Shown here: piece after piece, positions 57,100 through 64,000 of the stretch
Layout of the letters: each line of letters begins with the position of its first letter
Numbering within the stretch: the first letter of the stretch is position 1
NCBI RefSeq assembly: GCF_008360935.1
Contig: NZ_SRXO01000016.1
Coordinates: 1 to 64,000, forward strand
Source of the DNA: Siccirubricoccus phaeus
Lineage (GTDB): Bacteria; Pseudomonadota; Alphaproteobacteria; Acetobacterales; Acetobacteraceae
Direction of reading: 5' to 3'
Length of the DNA: 64,000 bases
Program-made: the position numbers and the translations under genes
Notes under the pieces: generated by a model
The model's input: the letters and a program-made list of their open reading frames with translations, nothing else
Told to the model about the DNA's origin: nothing
The model's database searches: none

Positions 57100-59928
57100 T
57101 CAGGCCCGTTCCGCCGCCGCCCTGGCCGTGCCCGGCACCGCGCCGCCGCCATCCGCCGCCTGCGGCGACAGCGCCGCTTCCATCGCTTCCCGCAGCGCGG
57201 CCAGCTTGCGCTCGTTCTCCACCTTCAGCCCGAACACGTCCTTCACGTAGAAGACGTCCACCGCCCTGACGCCATAGGTGGTGATGTGGGCGGAGCCGAT
57301 CTGCAGCCCCTCTCCGCTGATCGCCGCCGTCACGTCGTGCAGCAGGCCGGGGCGGTCGCGGGCATTCACCTCGATGACCGTGTGGGTGTTGCTGGCGTGG
57401 TTGTCGAAGACCACGCGGGGCGGCACCGTCACGGCGCGCAGCCGGGCCGGCTCGCGCCGCACCTTGCGGATCTCCTCCCGCAGCCGGAGGCGGCCGGAGA
57501 GCGCCTGTTCCACCAGCACGGAAAGCCGTGCCAGGCGGTGCGGCGCGTCGAAGGCGCCGCCGGCGGCGTCCTGCACCCAGAAGGTGTCGAGCGCCATGCC
57601 GTTGGTCAGCGTATGGATGCGCGCATCCACGATGGAGGCGCCGGCCACCGCCAGCGCGCCCGCGATGCGGCTGAACAGGCCGGGATGGTCCGCGGCATAG
57701 ACGGTGATCTCGGTGACGGCGCGGCTTTCGAGGACGCGGGTGCGGACGGTCAGCGGCGCCTGGCTGGCCTCGGCCTCGCGGATCAGCGCGGCGTGGCGGG
57801 CATGGGTGTCGGCGTCGAAGGAGAGCCAGTAGCCGGGATAGCCGAGGGCGAGGAATTTGTCCCGCTCCGCGGCCGGCCAGGCGGCCAGCATGGCGGCGGC
57901 GGCCTCCCGCGCGCGGGCCACGCGCACGTCGCGCTCCGGCACGGAAAGCCCGCCGGCCAGCACCTCCGCCACGCGCCAATAGACCTCGCGCAGCAGCGTC
58001 GCCTTCCAGCCATTCCACACCTTGGGGCCGACGGCGCGCATGTCGCAGACCGTGAGGACCAGGAGCAGGCGGAGGCGTTCGGGGGATTGGACGAGGTCGG
58101 CGATGTCGAGGACGGTCTTGGGGTCCTCGATGTCCCGCTTGAAGGCGGTCTGGCTGATCAGCAGGTGGTGGAGGACGAGCCAGGAGACCGTCTCCGTCTC
58201 CTCCGGCGTCAGGCCGAGCCGCGGGCAGAGCTCGGTGGCGATGCGGGCGCCGAGTTCGGAATGGTCCCCGCCGCGGCCCTTGGCGATGTCATGCAGCAAA
58301 GCGGCCATATAGAGGGCACGGCGGGATTGGAGCTGGCCGATCAGCTCGGAGGCGACGGGGGCGACTTCCTGCAACTCGTTGCGCTCGATCTGCTGCAGCA
58401 CGCCGATCGCCTCGATGGTGTGCTCGTCCACGGTGAAGACGTGGTAGGTGTCGAACTGCATCAGCCCGACGATGCGGGCCCAGTCCGGGATGAAGCGGGA
58501 GAGGAAGCCCGCCTCGTTCATCAGCCGCAGCCATTGCGCCGCGTCGCGGCCGGTCAGCAGATCGAGGAAAAGGGTTTTCGCTTCGGGGTTGTCGCGCAGC
58601 CGGCTGGCATGGTGGGCGTTGCGGATCAGGGCGCGGATGGCGAGGGGATGGATCTCCAGCTTGCGGTCCCGCGCGGCTTTCAGGATCCGCAGCATCAGCA
58701 CCGGCTCGCGGGAGAAATCCCGGTTGGGCGGGGCGGCCACCAGCTTGCCGTCGGCGAAGGCGAGGCCGGCCTCGGCCAGCGCCGCATCGCCCTGGCGCCG
58801 CGTCGCCGGCGGGCCCAGGGCGGCGCGCTCGATGGCCGGCTCCAGGATGCGGGTCAGGCGGAGCACGTCGCGCACCGTGAGGAAGAGGTGCTTCATGAAG
58901 CGCTCGACGCCGTTCTGCCGGCCGCGCGGCATGTAGCCCATGCGGGCGCCGACCACCGGCTGGAAATCGAAGGTCAGGCGCTCCTCGGCGCGGCCGGCGA
59001 CGTAGTGCAGGTGGAAGCGGACGGTCCAGAGGAAATTCCAGGCCCGGCGGATGGCGCGCGCCTCATGCTCCGTCAGCAGCCCGCCGCCGGGGCTCTCGGG
59101 CCCGACGAGCTCGGGCATGCGCTGGGTGTTGAAGGCGTAGCGGGCAAGCCAGTAGAGGGTCTGCAGGTCCCGGAGGCCGCCGCGCCCCTCCTTCACATGC
59201 GGCTCCACCAGGTAGGGGCTGTCGCCGTAGCGGGCATGGCGGCCAGCCCGTTCCGCCCGCTTGGCGGCAAGGAAGGGGCCGAGGCCCCGCTCCTGGCGCT
59301 GCCTGTGGAACACCTCCTGGAAGCGCTCGAACACCCTGGGATCGCCGGCGAGGAAGCGGGCATCGACCAGGGCGGTGAGGACGGTGGTGTCCCGCCCCGC
59401 CTCCTCCATGCAGTCGCGGATGGAGCGGGTGGCGTGGCCGACCTTCAGCCCGAGGTCCCAGAGCAGGTAGAGGACGAATTCCACCACCCGCTGAGTGCGC
59501 AGCCCGGCCGTCTGGTCGGAGAGGAAGAGCAGGTCGATGTCGGAGAAGGGGGCGAGGACGCCGCGGCCATAGCCGCCGGTCGCGACCAGGGCGAAGGGGG
59601 CTTCCGCCCGCTCCATCGCATCCCGGGCCGGGACCATGGCCAGGGCATAGGCCTCGATCGCCTGCATGAGGCCGTCGGTCAGCGCCGCCAGCCAGCGGGC
59701 GGCGGCGAGGCCGGAGAGCTCATGCGCCTCGAAGCTTTCCTGCACCCTTTGCTGGATGCGGCCGAGATGCTGGCGCAGCAGGTCCAGCGCTTCTTCCCGC
59801 CGCATCGGGCCGCCGCCCTGGCCCCGGGTGAGCTGGGCGATCAGGTCCGGAATCACGGAAGGTGGTTCGGCCAGCGCGGCGGCGCGCTGGCCGGAAGCCC
59901 TGGCGGGGAGTGCGGCGGGCGAGGTCAT
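57100..59928 (-). CDS. glnD: PII uridylyltransferase/uridylyl-removing enzyme
   Basis: About 942 aa. Nucleotidyltransferase domain with ALVATGGYGRGVLAPFSDIDLLFL (G-x-G-x-x-x-L and D-x-D), GlnD-family middle region, HD domain with YMAALLHDIAKGRGGDHSELG (the uridylyl-removing site) and two C-terminal ACT domains (ITVYAADHPGLFSRIAGALA; IEVNARDRPGLLHDVTAAIS). It senses glutamine and modifies PII to control nitrogen assimilation. The start MTSPAALPARA at 59928 is chosen over 59952, which would overlap mutS; spacing to the mutS stop is 5 bp. Adjacency to mutS is a conserved alphaproteobacterial arrangement. Confidence 0.95.
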   Translation of the reverse strand: MTSPAALPARASGQRAAALAEPPSVIPDLIAQLTRGQGGGPMRREEALDLLRQHLGRIQQRVQESFEAHELSGLAAARWLAALTDGLMQAIEAYALAMVPARDAMERAEAPFALVATGGYGRGVLAPFSDIDLLFLSDQTAGLRTQRVVEFVLYLLWDLGLKVGHATRSIRDCMEEAGRDTTVLTALVDARFLAGDPRVFERFQEVFHRQRQERGLGPFLAAKRAERAGRHARYGDSPYLVEPHVKEGRGGLRDLQTLYWLARYAFNTQRMPELVGPESPGGGLLTEHEARAIRRAWNFLWTVRFHLHYVAGRAEERLTFDFQPVVGARMGYMPRGRQNGVERFMKHLFLTVRDVLRLTRILEPAIERAALGPPATRRQGDAALAEAGLAFADGKLVAAPPNRDFSREPVLMLRILKAARDRKLEIHPLAIRALIRNAHHASRLRDNPEAKTLFLDLLTGRDAAQWLRLMNEAGFLSRFIPDWARIVGLMQFDTYHVFTVDEHTIEAIGVLQQIERNELQEVAPVASELIGQLQSRRALYMAALLHDIAKGRGGDHSELGARIATELCPRLGLTPEETETVSWLVLHHLLISQTAFKRDIEDPKTVLDIADLVQSPERLRLLLVLTVCDMRAVGPKVWNGWKATLLREVYWRVAEVLAGGLSVPERDVRVARAREAAAAMLAAWPAAERDKFLALGYPGYWLSFDADTHARHAALIREAEASQAPLTVRTRVLESRAVTEITVYAADHPGLFSRIAGALAVAGASIVDARIHTLTNGMALDTFWVQDAAGGAFDAPHRLARLSVLVEQALSGRLRLREEIRKVRREPARLRAVTVPPRVVFDNHASNTHTVIEVNARDRPGLLHDVTAAISGEGLQIGSAHITTYGVRAVDVFYVKDVFGLKVENERKLAALREAMEAALSPQAADGGGAVPGTARAAAERA

Positions 59929-59933
59929 TCGGG

Positions 59934-62618
59934 CTACTCTAGCCCGGCGCAATCGCCCTTGACAGTGCCATCGAGCAAGGCGCGGAGGCGGTAGAGCGCC
60001 GCCTGGGCCTCCCTGGGGCTCAGCGCGTCCGGATCGAGCGCCGCCAGCGCCGCCAAAGCCGGGTGGGATTCGGCCGGAGGCGGGCCGGGGTCGGGGACGG
60101 GCGCCGGGGGGGCGGCGGGGCGGGCGAAGAGGGGCAGCTCCTCCGACAGCGGGTCGAGGCCGCGGGCCCGGGCTTCCAGCGAGGCCAGCACCTCCGCCGC
60201 CCGGGCGAGGACGGCGCGCGGCACGCCGGCCAGCCGGGCGACATGCAGGCCCCAGCTCCGCTCGGCGGCGCCGGGGCCGACCAGGTGCTGGAACACCACC
60301 TCGCCGCGATGCTCCTTCACCCGCATGGAGGCGAGGGTCAGCTCCGGCAGCTTGCCGGCGAGCGCGGTCAGCTCGTGGAAATGGGTGGCGAAGATGGTGC
60401 GGCAGCGCAGCCGGTCATGCAGCGCCTCCAGCACCGCCCAGGCCATCGCGAGCCCGTCCCAGGTGGCGGTGCCGCGACCGACCTCGTCCAGCACCACCAG
60501 GGAATTCGGCCCGGCCTGGTTCAGGATGGCGGCCGTCTCCGCCATTTCCACCATGAAGGTGGAACGGCCGCCGGCCAGGTCGTCCGCCGCGCCGACGCGG
60601 GAGAAGAGCCGGTCCACCAGGCCGAGCCGGGCGCTTTCGGCCGGCAGGAACAGGCCGGATTGCGCGAGGATGGCGAAGAGCGCGTTCTGCCGGAGGAAGG
60701 TGGATTTGCCCGCCATGTTCGGCCCGGTGAGCAGGCAGAGGCGGCGGCCGGGGGACAGGTCGCAGTCATTCGGCACGAAAGCCGGTCCCCGGGCGCGGGC
60801 CAGGGCGGCGGCGACCACCGGGTGGCGGCCGCCCTGGATGCAGAATTCCGGCCGCTCCACCAGCGCCGGCCGGCACCAGCCGCCCTCGGCGGCCAGCTCG
60901 GCGGCGGCGGCATGGACGTCGAGCTCGGCGAGCGCGGCGGCGGCGGCGGCGATGCCGGGGGCGGCTGCCAGGCAGAGATCGCGCAGGTGGCGGGCGATCA
61001 GCCGCTCCCGCCGCGCCGCCTGCTCGGCGGCCTCGGAAAGGCGGCGGTCGAGATCGGCGAGCGCGGCGCAGGTGAAGCGGTGGCCATTGGCCATGGTCTG
61101 GCGATGGATGGGGGCGTAAGGGCCGGCGGCGCTGGGCGGGGCGTCCCGCAGCAGCTTCTCCCCGGCCGCCGAGGGGATTTCCGCCAGATAGCCGAATTGC
61201 TGGTGGTGCTTCACCTTGAGCGAGGCCACGCCCCAGGCCTGGGCAAGGTCGAGCTGCAGCGCGGCGATGGCGCCGCGCGCGTCATCCCGCAGCCGGCGGA
61301 GGCCGTCCAGCTCGCCATCATAGCCGGGGGCGAGCAGGCCGGGATCCTCCAGCCGCGCCGGCAGGGTTTCGGCCAGCGCCCGGGTCAGCTCGGCCGAGGG
61401 GTCGGGGTGCGGCACCAGCGCGGCGGCGGCGGCCTCCAGCAAGGGCGGGATGGGGGCGAGGCCGGGGGCGGCCAGCGCCTCCGCGATGCGGGCGGCGCGG
61501 GTGAGGCCGTCCCGCACCGCTGCCAGGTCGCGCGGGGCGAAGCGGTCCAGCGAGAGGCGGGCGAGCGCCCGGGCCATGTCCGGCGCCCCCTTCAGCAGGG
61601 CGCGGATGGCGGCGCGCAGCGGGGCGGCGGCGAGCAGCGCGGCCACGGCATCATGGCGGGCGGCGATGGCGCCGGCATCCGCCAGGGGGCTGGCGAGGCG
61701 GGCGGCCAGCTCCCGCGCCCCTGGCGCCGTCACCGTGCGGTCCACGGCGCCGAGCAGGCAATCCTTGGTGCCGCCCCGCTCGGCACGGAGGATTTCCAGG
61801 CTGCGGCGGGTGGCGGCATCCATCTGCAGCAGCCCCTGGCCGCCGCGCGATACCGGGCGGCCAAGGCGCGGCAGGGCACCCTTCTGGGTGAGGCGGACAT
61901 ACTCCACCGCCATGGCGGCGGCGGCCAGCTCCTCCGGGGCGAACTCGCCGAAGCCGTCGAGGCTCGCCACCTGGAAGGCCTCGGCCAGGCGGCGAGGGGC
62001 GTCGCGCGGCGGCGTCGCCTCCACCGGGGCCGGGCCGGCGGGCAGGGCAAGGCTGGCGGGCGCCAGCAGCTCCGCCGGCTCCAGCCGCGCCAGCAGGGCG
62101 GGCAGCTCCGCGGCGGGGAGCGACTCCGTGCCGAACAGTCCGGTGGTGATGTCGAGCCAGGCGGCGCCGATTCGCGGCCCGGAAGGCGCCAGGGCCAGCA
62201 GCCAGGCGGGCTTCGCCGCCTCCAGCAGGCTTTCCTCCGTCACCGTGCCGGGGGTGACGAGCCGCACCACCTCCCGCCTGACGGCCGGGGCCTTGCGGCG
62301 CTTCGCCTCCTCGGGCGTCTCCATCTGCACGGCGAGCGCCACGCGGAAGCCGCGGCGGATCAGCCGCGCCAGATAGGCCTCATGGCTGTGCGCCGGCACG
62401 CCGCACATCGGCACCTTGCGGCCCTGATGCTCGCCGCGGAAGGAGAGGGCGATGTCCAACGCCTCGCTCGCTGCCTCCGCATCGGCGAAGAACAGTTCGA
62501 AGAAATCCCCCATCTGGAAGAACAGCAGCGCATCCGGGTGAAGCTGCTTGCAGGCGAACCATTGCGCCAGGGCGGGGGAAGCGCCTGCGGCGCTGGGCAG
62601 GGGTTCGGGCAGGTCCAT
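59934..62618 (-). CDS. mutS: DNA mismatch repair protein MutS
   Basis: 894 aa, full length. N-terminal mismatch-recognition domain with LHPDALLFFQMGDFFELF, containing the Phe-x-Glu contact, and GVPAHSHEAYLARLI. Core and clamp domains follow. The ATPase has Walker A LLTGPNMAGKSTFLRQNA, LFSRVGAADDLAGGRSTFMVEM (signature) and SLVVLDEVGRGTATWDGLAMAWAVLE (Walker B), then IFATHFHELT. It recognises mispairs and recruits MutL. It is followed by glnD on the same strand and divergent from maeB, across a repeat-filled 641-bp gap. Confidence 0.97.
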   Translation of the reverse strand: MDLPEPLPSAAGASPALAQWFACKQLHPDALLFFQMGDFFELFFADAEAASEALDIALSFRGEHQGRKVPMCGVPAHSHEAYLARLIRRGFRVALAVQMETPEEAKRRKAPAVRREVVRLVTPGTVTEESLLEAAKPAWLLALAPSGPRIGAAWLDITTGLFGTESLPAAELPALLARLEPAELLAPASLALPAGPAPVEATPPRDAPRRLAEAFQVASLDGFGEFAPEELAAAAMAVEYVRLTQKGALPRLGRPVSRGGQGLLQMDAATRRSLEILRAERGGTKDCLLGAVDRTVTAPGARELAARLASPLADAGAIAARHDAVAALLAAAPLRAAIRALLKGAPDMARALARLSLDRFAPRDLAAVRDGLTRAARIAEALAAPGLAPIPPLLEAAAAALVPHPDPSAELTRALAETLPARLEDPGLLAPGYDGELDGLRRLRDDARGAIAALQLDLAQAWGVASLKVKHHQQFGYLAEIPSAAGEKLLRDAPPSAAGPYAPIHRQTMANGHRFTCAALADLDRRLSEAAEQAARRERLIARHLRDLCLAAAPGIAAAAAALAELDVHAAAAELAAEGGWCRPALVERPEFCIQGGRHPVVAAALARARGPAFVPNDCDLSPGRRLCLLTGPNMAGKSTFLRQNALFAILAQSGLFLPAESARLGLVDRLFSRVGAADDLAGGRSTFMVEMAETAAILNQAGPNSLVVLDEVGRGTATWDGLAMAWAVLEALHDRLRCRTIFATHFHELTALAGKLPELTLASMRVKEHRGEVVFQHLVGPGAAERSWGLHVARLAGVPRAVLARAAEVLASLEARARGLDPLSEELPLFARPAAPPAPVPDPGPPPAESHPALAALAALDPDALSPREAQAALYRLRALLDGTVKGDCAGLE

Positions 62619-62627
62619 GCCGGCTTC

Positions 62628-62980
62628 CTAGAGCATTTTCAAGTCCGGCGGAATCGCCGGACGACTCGGAAAATGCGGCAGAACAAAGAGCTAGAGCGGC
62701 TTCACGCTGACTGCGCAGCGTGAAGCCGCTCTATCTTATTGATGGTAGAGCAGCTTCACGCCTCCGGGCGATTCCGCCCTTCGGCGATCTGCTCTAGCCT
62801 TGGTTTTCGGTGGCCTGCTCGTCCGCGAAGTTCGCTGGAAATCCAGCGAACTTCGCGGGACGGACACTGGCGCAAACTCCGATCAGGTGGAATCACCTGA
62901 TCGGAGTAATTTGCTCGCTGTAGACCGTGATCGCCCGAGGTGGAATCACCGAAAAGCATGAATCACGCGATCAGACTAAA
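62628..62980. repeat. Cluster of at least six hairpin repeats in the mutS-maeB gap (family 2)
   Basis: CTAG at 62628 and 62691 bound a 67-bp unit with GTCCGGCG-GAAT-CGCCGGAC (62643-62662). 62693-62732 has 17-bp arms. 62766-62779 is GGGCG-ATTC-CGCCC. 62824-62857 has 15-bp arms with loop AAAT. 62876-62907 is a 14-bp-arm stem with loop GAAT. 62926-62967 is CGTGAT...ATCACG enclosing GGTG-GAAT-CACC. The loops are conserved while stems differ. 62981-63259 holds no gene apart from the maeB leader. Confidence 0.85.
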
Positions 62981-63259
62981 GCCGCCAAGGTCCGGCAGGA
63001 ACAATCCCTGCCCGGCCCGGCAGGTTAAGCATGGTGGTTTTTAAGTTCCGCGCGCTTTCTCTTCGCCCTTGCGAAGCAGCCACCTTCCCTGGACCTCGCG
63101 CGGCTGCGATGCTGGGCGCTCGATCGCGGCTTCGCCGCATGGCTCTGGTTCGGGCCTGTCGGGACAAGGATGGGGGCGAAGGGCCGGGGCTGATCGCCGC
63201 CGGACCCCGGCCGCCGCCCGTTCTTCCGGCCGGTCCCTGTGAGGGTAAGGAACGCCGGA

Positions 63260-64000
63260 ATGGACGATGTGCGCAATACCGGGCTGCCCAATGACGGGCG
63301 CACCGCCCGCATCACCGGCGAGGAAGCCCTGGCCATGCATGCCGAGGGCCGCCCCGGCAAGCTGGAGATCCGCCTGACCAAGCCGCTGGTGACGGCGCGC
63401 GACCTCTCGCTCGCCTATTCCCCCGGCGTCGCGGAGCCCTGCCTGCATATCCACCGCGACAAGACCCTGGCCTATGACTACACCTCCAAGGGCAATTTCG
63501 TCGCCGTCATCTCCAACGGCACCGCCGTGCTCGGCCTCGGCAATCTCGGCGCCGTCGCCTCCAAGCCGGTGATGGAGGGCAAGGTCGCCCTCTTCAAGCG
63601 CTTCGCCGATGTGGACGGGATCGATCTCTGCATCGACACCGAGGATGTGGATGCGATGATCAACGCCATCCGCTATCTCGGCCCCTCCTTCGGCGGGATC
63701 AACCTGGAGGACATCAAGGCGCCGGAATGCTTCATCATCGAGCAGCGGCTGCGCGAGCTGATGGACATCCCGGTGTTCCACGATGACCAGCACGGCACGG
63801 CGATCGTCGCCGCCGCGGGCCTCATCAACGCGGCGCATCTGACCGGGCGGGATTTGGCGACGACGAAGCTCGTCATCAACGGCGCCGGCGCCGCCAGCAT
63901 CGCCTGTGCCGAGCTGCTGCGGGCCATGGGCATGCGGCCCGAGAACATCCTCATGTGCGACACCAAGGGCGTGATCTACCGCGGCCGGGTGGAGGGCATG
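63260..64000 (+). CDS. maeB: NADP-dependent malic enzyme, N-terminal part (cut by window end)
   Basis: 247 codons visible from ATG 63260, preceded by AAGGAAC. DLSLAYSPGVAEPCLHI (malic-enzyme signature, with the catalytic Tyr), SKGNFVAVISNGTAVLGLGNLGAVASKPVMEGKVALFKRFADVDGIDLCIDTEDVD, FGGINLEDIKAPECFIIEQRL (metal ligands Glu/Asp) and FHDDQHGTAIVAAAGLINA are textbook MaeB. The NAD(P) domain begins at VINGAGAASIACAELL. It decarboxylates malate to pyruvate, producing NADPH. Full-length alphaproteobacterial MaeB usually has a C-terminal phosphotransacetylase-like domain beyond the window. Divergent from mutS. Confidence 0.95.
   Translation, partial: MDDVRNTGLPNDGRTARITGEEALAMHAEGRPGKLEIRLTKPLVTARDLSLAYSPGVAEPCLHIHRDKTLAYDYTSKGNFVAVISNGTAVLGLGNLGAVASKPVMEGKVALFKRFADVDGIDLCIDTEDVDAMINAIRYLGPSFGGINLEDIKAPECFIIEQRLRELMDIPVFHDDQHGTAIVAAAGLINAAHLTGRDLATTKLVINGAGAASIACAELLRAMGMRPENILMCDTKGVIYRGRVEGM

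Noticed and set aside
56815..59994. Plus-strand 1059-aa frame
   Set aside because: Complement of glnD; no recognisable motif.
60063..62723. Plus-strand 886-aa frame
   Set aside because: Complement of mutS; shadow frame.

Overview
The window is very GC-rich and densely coded. Gene content (ChvG/ChvI beside pckA, glnD next to mutS, yejABEF, RgpF-type glycan genes, a Phe-type PheA with alphaproteobacterial sequence features) points to an alphaproteobacterium, most plausibly an Acetobacteraceae (Roseomonas-like) chromosome. That assignment is inference from gene content; no rRNA is present to confirm it. The left edge cuts an IS630-type transposase and the right edge cuts a malic enzyme gene.

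Layout. 1-5.1 kb: transposase edge, an NDP-forming acyl-CoA synthetase with a small Asp/Glu-rich protein upstream of it, and a lytic transglycosylase with a SPOR domain. 5.1-15.2 kb: a surface-glycan block containing a methyltransferase, a 1429-aa methyltransferase/coiled-coil/two-glycosyltransferase/methyltransferase fusion, gmhA-gmhB for heptose, a GT2 glycosyltransferase and a rhamnan-synthesis-F-like protein. 15.3-17.3 kb: leucyl aminopeptidase and a MarR-type regulator. 17.4-25.6 kb: a long minus-strand run hisN-yejA-yejB-yejE-yejF-(membrane protein)-ghrA, in which the yejA/yejB and yejB/yejE gaps are filled with structured repeats. 25.7-34 kb: pheA, a DUF2237 gene, a secreted protein, pckA with a readable promoter, a HugZ-like protein, chvI-chvG, DUF423 and rlmM. 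34-37.6 kb: an RTX-like secreted protein, an EF-hand protein and a hydroxyacid dehydrogenase.

37.8-39.7 kb: tRNA-Leu(UAA) followed by a lower-GC patch with a TetR regulator, a DoxX protein and the 3' remnant of an IS1182-type transposase; this looks acquired. 39.7-47.3 kb: rsmI/lpoA with overlapping divergent starts, phoR without an adjacent phoB, a DMT exporter, two tandem Bug-type binding proteins and a Crp/Fnr regulator. 47.5-54.6 kb: a receiver-only response regulator, a DUF6817-like protein, a class II aldolase, a peptide-binding protein, a secreted Arg/Pro/Ala-rich protein and zapE. 54.9-64 kb: a CLC channel with a CBS domain, a small disordered protein, glnD, mutS and the divergent maeB.

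The most unusual feature is the intergenic DNA. At least three dispersed palindromic repeat families occur. Family 1 is a GC-rich module carrying a pyrimidine-rich terminal hairpin and a GGACCCCGG core. Family 2 consists of CTAG-bounded elements, three of which measure exactly 67 bp from CTAG to CTAG; their hairpins change stem sequence but keep a GAAT (or ATTC) loop. Family 3 abuts, or overlaps, the stop codons of four minus-strand genes. Some of these repeats are read into the C-termini of genes. A cluster of six or more such hairpins fills the mutS-maeB gap (62628-62980).
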